Positions 42,057-53,654 of a stretch of 64,000 bases of DNA are shown here, in pieces. The notes beneath the pieces were generated by a model. That model made no database searches and was not told the origin of the DNA. It saw only the letters and a program-made list of their open reading frames with translations. The position numbers and the translations under genes are program-made. The DNA comes from JAHEYG01 sp040403535 (GTDB lineage Bacteria; Bacteroidota; Bacteroidia; B-17B0; Aurantibacillaceae). Numbering within the stretch: position 1 is the stretch's first letter; every line of letters begins with the position of its first letter. The stretch lies in NCBI GenBank assembly GCA_040403535.1, contig JBBAKL010000002.1:57552-121551 (forward strand), given 5' to 3'.

Positions 42057-43445
42057 TTAATTCAATTTTATGTTTGTAGTTACACCTGAAGTTACGCTAA
42101 ATTTTCGTTCAGCTGTTTTAATTGTTTCTTTCTGATTTTCGTTTCTGAATTCCAGTTTGTAATTCCCGGGTTGAAGATAAATAATTTCGGTTTGCGTTGC
42201 GGGATTTAAATTACATACCCAGGTCACTGTTTTTCCGTCGTCGAGGTAAATACTGCCAAAACCTGTGGTTCCCTTACTTACCAATACATTTCCTGATCCG
42301 GGAATTTTTATGGTGTTAGTAGTGCTTTGTTTGATTTCAACATCGTTTAAGCGAATGCGGGGAAGTGTAAGCACCTCAAGATCATATTTGCCCACAATAT
42401 ATTTTTCTGTTTTACCAAAGTCCTGAACGTTTAAGGTTTTCATGTCGCCATTTTGACGAACTATGGTGGTTGGGAAATACTTGGAAGGCGTACCGTCTAT
42501 TTCCATTCTTAAATATCCCTGAGGCGCATCAACCGGAATAACGTTGTGTTTGCCTTTTATAATGGTGATGTTTTTCTTTTCAACAGGAGGGATGGTGTGA
42601 ACCGTTAGGTTATATTTGATATCCGGATCCAGCACCAATGTATCTGGATTACCGCGATGGTTAATGGTATGCAGGTAGTTGTACTTAATGTTTCCATTAG
42701 TAGCGTCGTAAAATGTCATATTCACGTCGGTTTCAGTTGGTTTCTTGGTGATGTCCAGCAAATCAACCTGAACTGTGGTTTGTGAAATAGCTTCTGTTAA
42801 AACCAGTTTTAAAACATCCATGAAATTAGCCTCATTACTCACATCGTAAAATTTACCCATACAGCCAAAAACATCCGCAAATTTTACATCCAGTCCAACA
42901 CCAATCACAAATGGGCGAAGAAAAATTCCCTTTTTTTGTAATTCAACCGAAACCTGACAAGGGTTTCCGCCGCATTCTTCAATACCGTCGGTAATCAGTA
43001 TAACAATGTTACGGCAATTGGCACAGGGAGTAAAATCAGCAGTAGATTCTCCAAGCGACAACGCTATGGGTGTGGTACCTAATGGTTCCAGTTTATTGAT
43101 GCGTTGTTTTATTTTTTCGGCATTTGTATTTGCCGGTGCAAATGCTACTTCCAGTTTGGTGTCTTTACAGTTTTTTTCTTTGAAAAAAGTGGTGTTTCCA
43201 TAACAACGCAATGCCAGTTCCAGATTTTTTATGTTCTTTAAACTATCCAGAAAACTACTCATCACTTTTTTCGCCACTTCAATTTTGATGTTGCTGTTCC
43301 ATGGCGCGTACATGCTGTACGAGTCGTCGAAAATGAAAAGAATACGATTAGTGGGCTGAGAGAATGAGAGGAGATTAGTAATGACAGTTAAGTGAATTAC
43401 AAGAATAATTTTCAGAAATTTATTTATTCTTAGTAATCCTGACAT
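42057..43445 (-). CDS. Secreted vWA domain protein, paralog B
   Basis: A 462-residue exported protein with a signal peptide ending near 'LLSFSQ', then a vWA domain with DDSYS at the MIDAS, 'GTTPIALSL' and 'LITDGIEECGGNPC'. It is paralogous over its full length to the gene at 14.1-15.5 kb, including 'DLLDITKKPTETDVNMTFYD' and the C-terminal 'YLQPGNYKLEFRNENQK'. The function is unknown. It lies 30 bp after the N-terminal transketolase gene and 5 bp before the C-terminal one, on the same strand, so the three are almost certainly co-transcribed. A secreted protein between two halves of a cytoplasmic enzyme is unexpected. Confidence 0.85.
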   Translation of the reverse strand: MSGLLRINKFLKIILVIHLTVITNLLSFSQPTNRILFIFDDSYSMYAPWNSNIKIEVAKKVMSSFLDSLKNIKNLELALRCYGNTTFFKEKNCKDTKLEVAFAPANTNAEKIKQRINKLEPLGTTPIALSLGESTADFTPCANCRNIVILITDGIEECGGNPCQVSVELQKKGIFLRPFVIGVGLDVKFADVFGCMGKFYDVSNEANFMDVLKLVLTEAISQTTVQVDLLDITKKPTETDVNMTFYDATNGNIKYNYLHTINHRGNPDTLVLDPDIKYNLTVHTIPPVEKKNITIIKGKHNVIPVDAPQGYLRMEIDGTPSKYFPTTIVRQNGDMKTLNVQDFGKTEKYIVGKYDLEVLTLPRIRLNDVEIKQSTTNTIKIPGSGNVLVSKGTTGFGSIYLDDGKTVTWVCNLNPATQTEIIYLQPGNYKLEFRNENQKETIKTAERKFSVTSGVTTNIKLN

Positions 43446-43475
43446 TTAAAATCCAACATTAATAATTGTTAATTT

Positions 43476-44324
43476 CTAGTAATCGCCAATTGTTTCTTCC
43501 AATTGTGCAAGAGCGGTTTTTAATTGCTCGTCGTTAGGTGCTTTGCCATGCCATTTATGTGTGCCCATCATGTAATCAATACCGTAACCCATTTCTGTTC
43601 TCATTAAAATGATAACGGGTTTTCCTTTGCCAAGATACATTTGTGCGTTTTTTAATCCGGCTAACACTTGTTCTATATCGTTTCCGTTAGCAATTTCCAG
43701 CGTGGTCCAGCCAAAAGCCTCAAATTTGGCTTTTAAATTTCCAAGTGAAAGTACATTGTCAACATCGCCATCAATCTGACGCCCGTTATAATCCACAGTG
43801 GCAATATAATTATCAACTTTATTAGCAGCGGCATACAGGGCAGCTTCCCAAATTTGTCCTTCTTGCAATTCACCATCGCCGTGCAAACTGTAAATAATGG
43901 AATTATCTTTGTTGAGTTTTTTCGTAAGCGCAGCACCTACGGAAACACTCATACCCTGACCTAATGATCCGCTTGCGATGCGTACACCCGGTAAATTTTC
44001 ATGAGTGGTAGGATGTCCTTGTAAGCGTGTGTTTAATTTTCTGAAAGTTTTCAATTCGTCTACAGGAAAATAACCGGTGCGGGACAGAACGCTGTAATAA
44101 ACAGGAGAAATATGACCATTACTTAGGAAGAACAAATCTTCACCTTTACCATCCATACTGAAATTAGCAGGGTTGTGTTTCAAGATATCTTTGTAGAGTG
44201 CTACAAAAAACTCAACACATCCCAAGGAGCCTCCCGGATGTCCGGAGTTTACGGCATGAACCATTCGAACAATATCTCTTCTCACTTGAGAACATAATTT
44301 TTTTAACTCAGCAACATCGGCCAT
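43476..44324 (-). CDS. Transketolase, N-terminal subunit
   Basis: A 282-residue protein covering the thiamine diphosphate-binding domain. 'AVNSGHPGGSLGCVEFFVAL' and 'RLQGHPTTHENLPGV' are substrate and cofactor residues. 'LHGDGELQEGQIWEAALYA' with 'DYNGRQIDG' is the GDG-N thiamine diphosphate motif. It partners the C-terminal subunit three genes downstream in the same operon to make a complete transketolase. Start is ATG; a minus-strand TATTTTTG lies 16 bp upstream. Confidence 0.93.
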   Translation of the reverse strand: MADVAELKKLCSQVRRDIVRMVHAVNSGHPGGSLGCVEFFVALYKDILKHNPANFSMDGKGEDLFFLSNGHISPVYYSVLSRTGYFPVDELKTFRKLNTRLQGHPTTHENLPGVRIASGSLGQGMSVSVGAALTKKLNKDNSIIYSLHGDGELQEGQIWEAALYAAANKVDNYIATVDYNGRQIDGDVDNVLSLGNLKAKFEAFGWTTLEIANGNDIEQVLAGLKNAQMYLGKGKPVIILMRTEMGYGIDYMMGTHKWHGKAPNDEQLKTALAQLEETIGDY

Positions 44325-44340
44325 AATAAAGGATTTTCGG

Positions 44341-44348
44341 CAAAAATA
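44341..44348 (-). promoter_or_regulatory. -7 box for the transketolase operon
   Basis: TATTTTTG on the minus strand, 16 bp before the N-subunit start. It matches TAnnTTTG; the -33 element is unclear. Confidence 0.4.
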
Positions 44349-44431
44349 CTATTTGCCTACGCCCTAATACATTAATGTTGAAAATATAGGGACTATGTTA
44401 AAAACTAGGGAGGCTCAAGATATCAACACAA

Positions 44432-44462
44432 TTGACCAATGCCTCTGTAATAGCTATATTTG
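44432..44462 (+). promoter_or_regulatory. Bacteroidota-type promoter for ychF
   Basis: TTG at 44432-44434, a 20-bp spacer and TATATTTG at 44455-44462, the same arrangement as the secDF promoter. The leader to the ATG is about 85 bp. Confidence 0.65.
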
Positions 44463-44546
44463 CAGGTTTGTTGAACTACCGGATTGCAGTGGAAATGCGT
44501 CAAATTTGATGATAACTGTAATTCTAAAAATCTGAAATTAAATAAA

Positions 44547-45647
44547 ATGGCTTTAAAGTGTGGAATTGTAGGGTTACCGAATGTAGGAAAATCAACCCTT
44601 TTTAATTGTTTAAGTAACGCAAAAGCACAGGCTGCAAACTTTCCGTTTTGCACCATTGACCCGAATGTAGGTACCATAACAGTGCCGGATGAGCGTTTGA
44701 ATAAATTGGCTGAATTTGTAAAGCCTCAGAATATTTTGCCTACTACGGTTGAGATCGTGGATATCGCAGGATTAGTAAAAGGTGCCAGTAAAGGAGAGGG
44801 TTTAGGAAATAAATTCCTGGCAAACATTCGTGAATGTAATGCCATTTTACATGTTTTACGTTGCTTTGACGATCCGAATGTAGTGCATGTGGATGGTTCT
44901 GTGAATCCGGTGCGTGACAAAGAAATTATCGATACTGAGCTTCAGTTGAAAGATTTGGAAAGCGTTGATTTAAAAATTAAGAAGTTTGAAAAGCAAGCTA
45001 AGACCGGAAGCGATAAAGAAGCCGTAAAAACCTACAATACGCTTTTAAAAGTAAAATCAACTTTAGAGAGTGGGAAATCAGCCCGTGCTGCTAACCTTGA
45101 AGAAAATGAATTGCCTTATGTTGAAGACTTACATCTTCTAACAATTAAGCCGGTAATGTATGTTTGTAATGTTGATGAAGCATCTGCAAAAAGCGGAAAC
45201 AAATACGTTGAGCAAGTGAAGGAAGCGGTGAAAGGCGAGAATGCGGAAATTCTTGTTATTACGGCTCAAATGGAAAGTGAAATCGCAGCTTTGGAGACCT
45301 ATGAGGAGAAACAAATGTTTTTACAGGAGATGGGATTAGATGAACCGGGCGTAAATAAATTAATTAAATCAGCTTACAAATTACTTAATCTGCAAACTTA
45401 TTTTACTGCAGGTGTAAAAGAAGTAAGAGCCTGGACTATTACCAAAGGCATGAAAGCGCCGGAAGCGGCTGGTGTAATCCATACTGATTTTACGAAAGGC
45501 TTTATCAAAGCTGAAGTTATCGGGTATAATGATTTTATAACATTAGGTTCCGAATCAGCTTGTCGCGATGCAGGTAAATTAAGAATTGAAGGAAAAGAAT
45601 ATGTAGTAAATGACGGTGATGTTATGCATTTCCGTTTTAATGTTTAA
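44547..45647 (+). CDS. ychF: Redox-regulated ATPase YchF
   Basis: Obg-like translation-associated P-loop ATPase, 366 residues. P-loop 'GLPNVGKST' is at 9-17, with switch region 'CTIDPNVG', 'VDIAGLVKGASKGEGLGN' (G3) and 'NVDE' in place of NKxD, which gives ATP rather than GTP specificity. The C-terminal TGS domain carries 'TYFTAGVKEVRAWTI' and 'GDVMHFRFNV'. A longer frame from 44484 adds 21 residues but the ATG at 44547 gives the family's normal start. AIM24-like gene follows 11 bp later. Confidence 0.96.
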   Translation: MALKCGIVGLPNVGKSTLFNCLSNAKAQAANFPFCTIDPNVGTITVPDERLNKLAEFVKPQNILPTTVEIVDIAGLVKGASKGEGLGNKFLANIRECNAILHVLRCFDDPNVVHVDGSVNPVRDKEIIDTELQLKDLESVDLKIKKFEKQAKTGSDKEAVKTYNTLLKVKSTLESGKSARAANLEENELPYVEDLHLLTIKPVMYVCNVDEASAKSGNKYVEQVKEAVKGENAEILVITAQMESEIAALETYEEKQMFLQEMGLDEPGVNKLIKSAYKLLNLQTYFTAGVKEVRAWTITKGMKAPEAAGVIHTDFTKGFIKAEVIGYNDFITLGSESACRDAGKLRIEGKEYVVNDGDVMHFRFNV

Positions 45648-45658
45648 AAAATAGTAAA

Positions 45659-46447
45659 ATGAAAAATCACGAGATAGATTATAAAATATTTGGCGAAGAA
45701 TTACAATGTGTAGAGATTGAATTAGATCCGCAAGAAGCGGTGATTGCAGAGCCGGGAAGTTTCATGATGATGACTGAAGGTATTGAAATGCAAACCATGT
45801 TTGGAGATGGTTCTAATCAGGGTGGTTTTATGGGTAAATTATTTACTGCAGGTAAACGTTTGCTTACAGGCGAAAGTCTATTCATGACGGTTTACAATAA
45901 TGTGTCAAACCAAAAACGTCAGATCACTTTTGCAGGTCCATATACCGGAAAAATTATTCCTTTAAATCTTGCTGATCTTGGAGGAAAAGTGATTTGTCAG
46001 AAAGACAGTTTTCTTTGCGCCGCTAAAGGTGTTGAAATCGGAATTGAATTTCAGAAAAAGCTTGGAACCGGTTTGTTTGGTGGTGAAGGATTTATCATGC
46101 AGAAACTGGAAGGTGACGGAATGGCCTTTGTTCACAGTGGTGGATACATCATTGAGAAAAACCTTCAGCCGGGTGAAATGCTGAAAATTGATACCGGATG
46201 TTTGGTTGGTTTTACCAGCGGAGTTGATTACGACATTCAATTTGTGAAGGGTGTGAAAAATGTAATCTTCGGAGGTGAAGGTTTATTTTACGCTACACTT
46301 CGCGGACCGGGTAAAGTTTGGATTCAGTCGTTACCGATTAGTCGATTAGCCGGAAGAATTTTGTCTTATGGCAGTGTTGGTGGTAGAAAAGAAGAAGGAA
46401 GTATATTGGGCGGATTAGGAAATATTTTTGACGGAGACGGAATATAA
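45659..46447 (+). CDS. TIGR00266/AIM24 family protein
   Basis: A 262-residue protein of the AIM24/TIGR00266 family: 'EAVIAEPGSFMMMTEGIEMQT', 'PYTGKIIPLNL', 'GTGLFGGEGFIMQKLEGDGM', 'LKIDTGCLVGFTSGVDYDI' and 'GGEGLFYATLRGPGKVWIQSLP'. The fold is a beta-helix-like barrel of unknown biochemical role. No signal peptide is seen. It lies 11 bp downstream of ychF and is probably co-transcribed with it. Confidence 0.88.
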   Translation: MKNHEIDYKIFGEELQCVEIELDPQEAVIAEPGSFMMMTEGIEMQTMFGDGSNQGGFMGKLFTAGKRLLTGESLFMTVYNNVSNQKRQITFAGPYTGKIIPLNLADLGGKVICQKDSFLCAAKGVEIGIEFQKKLGTGLFGGEGFIMQKLEGDGMAFVHSGGYIIEKNLQPGEMLKIDTGCLVGFTSGVDYDIQFVKGVKNVIFGGEGLFYATLRGPGKVWIQSLPISRLAGRILSYGSVGGRKEEGSILGGLGNIFDGDGI

Positions 46448-46450
46448 TTA

Positions 46451-46560
46451 TTTCGGGTTTGTTATTCAGTATTTCTGATTAGCACCGTAGAGTAAAATAT
46501 TAGAGAAATAAAGAATAAATAAAAATTGAAATTTATTTCGGTACAAGAATAAACCCGAAA
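46451..46560. repeat. Long-range inverted repeat in the parE upstream region
   Basis: TTTCGGGTTT (46451-46460) and AAACCCGAAA (46551-46560) are perfect 10-bp inverted arms 90 bp apart, with a short ATTC/GAAT extension inside. The second arm ends 28 bp before the parE ATG. It may form a structured leader or bind a regulator; no known riboswitch was recognised. Confidence 0.45.
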
Positions 46561-46588
46561 CCGTAAATAAAAAATAACTAATATAAAA

Positions 46589-48451
46589 ATGGCAAAACAA
46601 GCAGGAAGTTATAACGAAGATAGTATTAAGTCGCTCGACTGGAAAGAACATATTCGCATGCGTCCGGGTATGTATATCGGAAAGCTGGGTGATGGTTCGG
46701 CATTCGATGACGGTATCTATGTGTTGATTAAAGAGGTGATGGATAACTCTATTGATGAGTTTATGATGGGTGCCGGTAAAAAAATTGAAGTGAATGTAAG
46801 GGAAGGAATTGTTTCTATTCGTGATTACGGTCGTGGAATTCCTTTGGGAAAAGTGGTGGATGTTGTTTCTAAAATTAACACTGGTGGTAAATACGATAGC
46901 GAAGCGTTTAAAAAATCTATCGGATTAAATGGGGTAGGTACTAAGGCAGTAAATGCTTTGTCAACCGCATTTAAGGTAACTTCATACCGAGATGGTCAGT
47001 GCAAAACAGTAGAGTTTACCCGTGGTGAAATTATTAAAGAACATAAGTTAACTAAAACCGACGAGGCCAACGGTACTTATGTGGAGTTTAAACCGGATGA
47101 TTCGATTTTTAAGAAGTATCATTTTGTACACGAGTACATCGATCGCATGATTTGGAATTACGCGTTCTTAAACACCGGACTTACTTTATATTTCAATGGC
47201 GCAGAGTATAAATCAGATAATGGTTTAAAAGATTTATTGGAGAAAAATATTTCAGGTGAGATTTTATATCCTATTATTCATTTAAAAGGTGAGGATATTG
47301 AAATCGCCATGACGCACAGTAATGAGCATTTCTCCGAAGAATATTACAGTTATGTAAACGGACAATACACTACTCAAGGCGGAACACATCAATCTGCATA
47401 TCGTGAAGCAGTGGTGAGAACCATTCGCGAATTTTATAAGAAAGATTTCGACCCAACTGATATTCGTAAGTCTATCATTGCAGCGGTTTCAGTAAAAGTA
47501 CAGGAGCCCGTATTTGAATCTCAAACTAAAACTAAGTTAGGTTCACAGGAAGTAGCACCTGGCGGACAATCCATGCGTTCGTTTGTAGGCGATTTCATTA
47601 AAGAACAATTGGATAATTACCTTCACAAAAATTCTGAAACAGCAAAAGCTATTGAGGCTAAAATATTAGCGAACGAGCGTGAACGTAAAGAATTATCTGG
47701 AATTCAGAAATTAGCCCGTGAGCGCGCAAAAAAAGCAAGCTTACATAATAAAAAATTACGCGATTGCCGAATTCATTTAGATGATAATAAAGATCCGCGT
47801 CGACTTGAAACAACAATATTTATCTGTGAGGGTGATTCTGCAAGTGGATCTATTACTAAAACAAGAGATGTAAATACTCAGGCAGTTTTCAGTCTAAAAG
47901 GAAAGCCATTAAATTGTTTCGGACTAGGAAAAAAAGTTGTTTACGAAAACGAAGAGTTTAATCTGTTGCAATCGGCATTAAACATTGAAGAAGGACTGGA
48001 TGATTTACGTTATAACAACGTTGTAATTGCAACCGATGCCGATGTGGACGGAATGCATATTCGATTACTCTTGTTAACGTTCTTCCTTCAGTTTTTTCCT
48101 GACTTAGTTAAAAATGGTCACGTATATATTTTACAAACACCATTGTTCCGTGTGCGAAATAAAAAAGAAACAGCTTATTGTTACAGTGATGAAGAGCGAA
48201 AAGCTGCAATTGCAAAGCTTGGCCCTCGTCCTGAAATCACACGATTCAAGGGTTTAGGTGAGATATCTCCTGAAGAATTCAAGCATTTTATTGGTAAAGA
48301 CATTCGTCTGGAGCCTGTTTTACTTGATCAGCAAGCGTCCATTCAACAGCTATTAAGTTATTATATGGGTAAAAACACACAAGAACGTCAGGAGTTTATT
48401 ATTGACAATCTGCGTGTAGAGTTGGATGTAGAAGAGGAGTTAGTGAAATAA
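46589..48451 (+). CDS. parE: DNA topoisomerase IV subunit B (type IIA)
   Basis: ATPase subunit of 620 residues. The GHKL ATP site has 'KEVMDNSIDEFMMG', 'IRDYGRGIPLG' and 'GLNGVGTKAVNALS'; the transducer and Toprim domain have 'ICEGDSASGSI' and 'ATDADVDGMHIRLLLLTFF'. Pairing with the 882-residue ParC-like gene and the short B subunit (versus GyrB) supports topoisomerase IV. DNA gyrase would be encoded elsewhere. The parC gene begins 20 bp later. Confidence 0.93.
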   Translation: MAKQAGSYNEDSIKSLDWKEHIRMRPGMYIGKLGDGSAFDDGIYVLIKEVMDNSIDEFMMGAGKKIEVNVREGIVSIRDYGRGIPLGKVVDVVSKINTGGKYDSEAFKKSIGLNGVGTKAVNALSTAFKVTSYRDGQCKTVEFTRGEIIKEHKLTKTDEANGTYVEFKPDDSIFKKYHFVHEYIDRMIWNYAFLNTGLTLYFNGAEYKSDNGLKDLLEKNISGEILYPIIHLKGEDIEIAMTHSNEHFSEEYYSYVNGQYTTQGGTHQSAYREAVVRTIREFYKKDFDPTDIRKSIIAAVSVKVQEPVFESQTKTKLGSQEVAPGGQSMRSFVGDFIKEQLDNYLHKNSETAKAIEAKILANERERKELSGIQKLARERAKKASLHNKKLRDCRIHLDDNKDPRRLETTIFICEGDSASGSITKTRDVNTQAVFSLKGKPLNCFGLGKKVVYENEEFNLLQSALNIEEGLDDLRYNNVVIATDADVDGMHIRLLLLTFFLQFFPDLVKNGHVYILQTPLFRVRNKKETAYCYSDEERKAAIAKLGPRPEITRFKGLGEISPEEFKHFIGKDIRLEPVLLDQQASIQQLLSYYMGKNTQERQEFIIDNLRVELDVEEELVK

Positions 48452-48471
48452 TTATTGGATTAAACGTATTT

Positions 48472-51120
<2,649 letters not shown>

Positions 51121-51138
51121 AACAAACATTTTGATAAC

Positions 51139-51170
51139 AAAAATCCCCGGCAGTATTGTCGGGGATTTTT
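51139..51170. terminator. Bidirectional terminator between parC and dnaG
   Basis: An 11-bp inverted repeat with arms AAAAATCCCCG and CGGGGATTTTT (51139-51149, 51160-51170) lies between the convergent parC and dnaG genes. Its right end touches the dnaG stop codon. Confidence 0.9.
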
Positions 51171-53154
51171 ATTTAACAACAATTCTACCCAATAATTTAT
51201 TTACTTCAACTTTAATTTGTGTTAAGCGTAGTATATCTTTTAAAATTTCTTCTTGTTTATCTTGTGAAGCGGTTTTAAGTTCTTCCTGCATTTCGTAAAT
51301 AATCTTACTGAGGCGTTTTTCCTTTAAACTGTATAGGGTGTGTTGTACAGCTTTCTTTAGGTTGTAAATTTCCTTATCTACCATTACACCAAATGTGTTC
51401 CATTTTTCACTTAAGTCTTGCGAAGCGGAAGCTAGCTCTACAGCGAAGGTGGAGATAGCCGGATTAAGGTGGTTCTTGAAATAATTGAAATCCGGAAGTT
51501 TATTATCTTGAATTTGATGCATGTATTCGTCTAAAACCATTTGATGAATCGGGTTTAGGAAATCGATTCTATCACGCATTAATTCAAATAATATGTATTC
51601 AGATACAGATAAGTCAAATTCGTGTTGTTCTTTTTCTTCATTCTCCGCTTCTATACCGATTATAACGTTGCCGTAGTTTAAAATCAATCGTAACAATTCT
51701 TTTTCTTCGCCTTCTGCAAAAATAACTGTTTCTTGTTTTTCTGAAGTTTTCGTTATAGACTCTGCAAGTGTTTCATTACTTTCGTTTTCGGGTGTTGGTG
51801 CTTTGCTTTTTTCTTTTGCGTCTTTATTACGACGTAATTTTGTAACCTCCATCTGCAAAATAGTTTCCTGCAGATCCATAATGGAAGCACATTCTTTTAT
51901 ATACACTGAACGTATAATGGCATCCGGAATTAAAGAGATGCTTTGAACGATATCTTTAATTACCGTTGCTTTTTTTATAGGATCGTTTTTTGTTTCGTTA
52001 ACTAAGGCGCGTGTTTTGTATGCTAAAAAATCTTGCGTATTAGTCTCGATATAAGTTTTGAATTCATCGGCGGTTACTTTTTTGCTGAATGAATCCGGGT
52101 CGTCATTATCCGGAAACATCAGAACTTTTACATTCATCCCTTCTTCCAGCAATAAATCAATAGCCCTGATACTTGCTTTTTCACCGGCACTATCACCATC
52201 ATACAACACAGTAATGTTATTGGTGAAACGATGAATGGCTTTTATCTGCTCAACAGTTAAGGATGTACCCGAAGAAGCGACAACATTTTCTATTCCGGAT
52301 TGATGCATAGAGATTACATCAGTGTATCCCTCTACTAAATAACAATTATCTTTTTCCTGAATAGCTTTTTTAGCAAACCATAAACCGTATAAGATTTTAC
52401 TCTTATCGTAAATGTCGGTTTGTGGTGAATTAATGTATTTCGCTAATTTTTTATCGCTTCCTAAGATTCTTCCGCCAAATCCAACCACACGCCCGCCAAC
52501 ATCGTGAATCGGAAACATGACGCGTGATGTGTATCGGTCAAAAATGTCATTTTCAGTTATTGGAGCTCCTTCTACATGCTGATTACTTAATATGCTTAGT
52601 CCTGTTTTTACGAGGTATTCCGGTTTATAGCTGTTTTTTACGGCATCTTTTCCTAATGACTTTCTCTCTTCTAAACTGTATCCTAATTGGAATTTTTCGA
52701 TGATATCGTGACGGAAACCGCGTTCTATGAAATAACTTAATCCAATCGATTTTCCTTCGTCGGTGTTAAACAGGTTATTGGTAAAATATCGCTGTGCATA
52801 CTGCATAACGATGTATAAACTTTCTTTTTCGTTTTGCAGAGCGCGTTCTTCAGGACTGATTTCCCTTTCTACAACTTCGATGTTGTATTTTTTTGCCAGC
52901 CAGCGTAATGCTTCCGGATAGCTCAATTGCTGGCTATCCATGATAAAGTTTACTGAAGTGCCTGCTTTTCCGCAACCAAAACATTTGTAAATTCCTTTAG
53001 CAGGAGATACGGTAAAGGAAGGTGTTTTTTCACCGTGGAAAGGACAAAGTCCCAGATAATTAGCACCACGTTTTTTAAGTGTAATAAAATCGCCCACCAC
53101 CTCTTCAATTCTGGCGGCGTCAATAATTTTATCTATGGTGTCTTTGGGGATCAA
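51169..53154 (-). CDS. dnaG: DNA primase
   Basis: RNA primer synthesis at the replication fork; 661 residues. The CHC2-type zinc finger uses C37, H40, C58 and C61 ('LCPFHGEKTPSF', 'YKCFGCGKAG'). The Toprim core has 'YLVEGYTDVISMHQSG' (Glu) and 'VLYDGDSAGEKASIRAIDLL' (DxD). The C-terminal third is the helical DnaB-binding region with Glu/Lys-rich stretches. The start is TTG (codon at 53152-53154); no ATG lies upstream in frame. Transcribed toward parC. Confidence 0.94.
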   Translation of the reverse strand: MIPKDTIDKIIDAARIEEVVGDFITLKKRGANYLGLCPFHGEKTPSFTVSPAKGIYKCFGCGKAGTSVNFIMDSQQLSYPEALRWLAKKYNIEVVEREISPEERALQNEKESLYIVMQYAQRYFTNNLFNTDEGKSIGLSYFIERGFRHDIIEKFQLGYSLEERKSLGKDAVKNSYKPEYLVKTGLSILSNQHVEGAPITENDIFDRYTSRVMFPIHDVGGRVVGFGGRILGSDKKLAKYINSPQTDIYDKSKILYGLWFAKKAIQEKDNCYLVEGYTDVISMHQSGIENVVASSGTSLTVEQIKAIHRFTNNITVLYDGDSAGEKASIRAIDLLLEEGMNVKVLMFPDNDDPDSFSKKVTADEFKTYIETNTQDFLAYKTRALVNETKNDPIKKATVIKDIVQSISLIPDAIIRSVYIKECASIMDLQETILQMEVTKLRRNKDAKEKSKAPTPENESNETLAESITKTSEKQETVIFAEGEEKELLRLILNYGNVIIGIEAENEEKEQHEFDLSVSEYILFELMRDRIDFLNPIHQMVLDEYMHQIQDNKLPDFNYFKNHLNPAISTFAVELASASQDLSEKWNTFGVMVDKEIYNLKKAVQHTLYSLKEKRLSKIIYEMQEELKTASQDKQEEILKDILRLTQIKVEVNKLLGRIVVK

Positions 53155-53246
53155 AAAGCAGCTTAGTATTTAAAGATAAACAAATTCCTTTTATTAAGAA
53201 GGGATATAAAGTTACTATGAAAATGGCGTTTTTTACGCTTGAAAAT

Positions 53247-53275
53247 AAAAAAAGCCGAAACATTTGTTTCGGCTA
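53247..53275 (-). terminator. Intrinsic terminator of the RRM gene (minus strand)
   Basis: AGCCGAAAC / GTTTCGGCT stem (53254-53262, 53267-53275) with a 4-nt loop; the A run to its left is a T tract on the minus strand. It lies 23 bp after the stop of the RRM gene. Confidence 0.88.
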
Positions 53276-53297
53276 GTTAATAGAAATATTTTTTTAA

Positions 53298-53570
53298 TTA
53301 TTCTGCTGACTCAGAAGAAGAAGTTTCTCGTTTACCTTTTGCTTCAGCAACAACAATTTTTCTTTCGTGATGATCACTGCCGTTTAAGCCTTCAATAGCA
53401 GCATTTCCTTCTGCATCATTTGGCATTTCAACAAATCCGTAGCCTTTGCTGCGACGGGTTTCTTTATCCTTAATAATACGTACGTTAGAAACTTCGCCGT
53501 ATTGTTCAAACAGTTCTTTTAGAGCTTGTTCTCTTACTTTAAAACTGATATTGCTAACAAAAATGTTCAT
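53298..53570 (-). CDS. RNA recognition motif (RRM) protein
   Basis: A 90-residue protein that is essentially one RRM. RNP2 is 'IFVSNI' at 3-8 and RNP1 is 'KGYGFVEM' near 43-50, with the aromatic residues that stack on RNA. 'EEYGEVSNVRI' and 'AIEGLNGSDHHERKIVVAEAK' are the flanking helix and strand. The C-terminal tail is basic then Ser/Glu-rich ('KRETSSSESAE'). Bacterial RRM proteins of this size are post-transcriptional or cold-adaptation regulators in cyanobacteria and Bacteroidota; the target RNA is unknown. Confidence 0.92.
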   Translation of the reverse strand: MNIFVSNISFKVREQALKELFEQYGEVSNVRIIKDKETRRSKGYGFVEMPNDAEGNAAIEGLNGSDHHERKIVVAEAKGKRETSSSESAE

Positions 53571-53654
53571 AGAGATGTTATTTTATACTTTAGTAAAAAT
53601 AATAAAAAAAATTCAATCTCCAAATATTTAGCATTGGTCGTTAAAAAACCTCAA

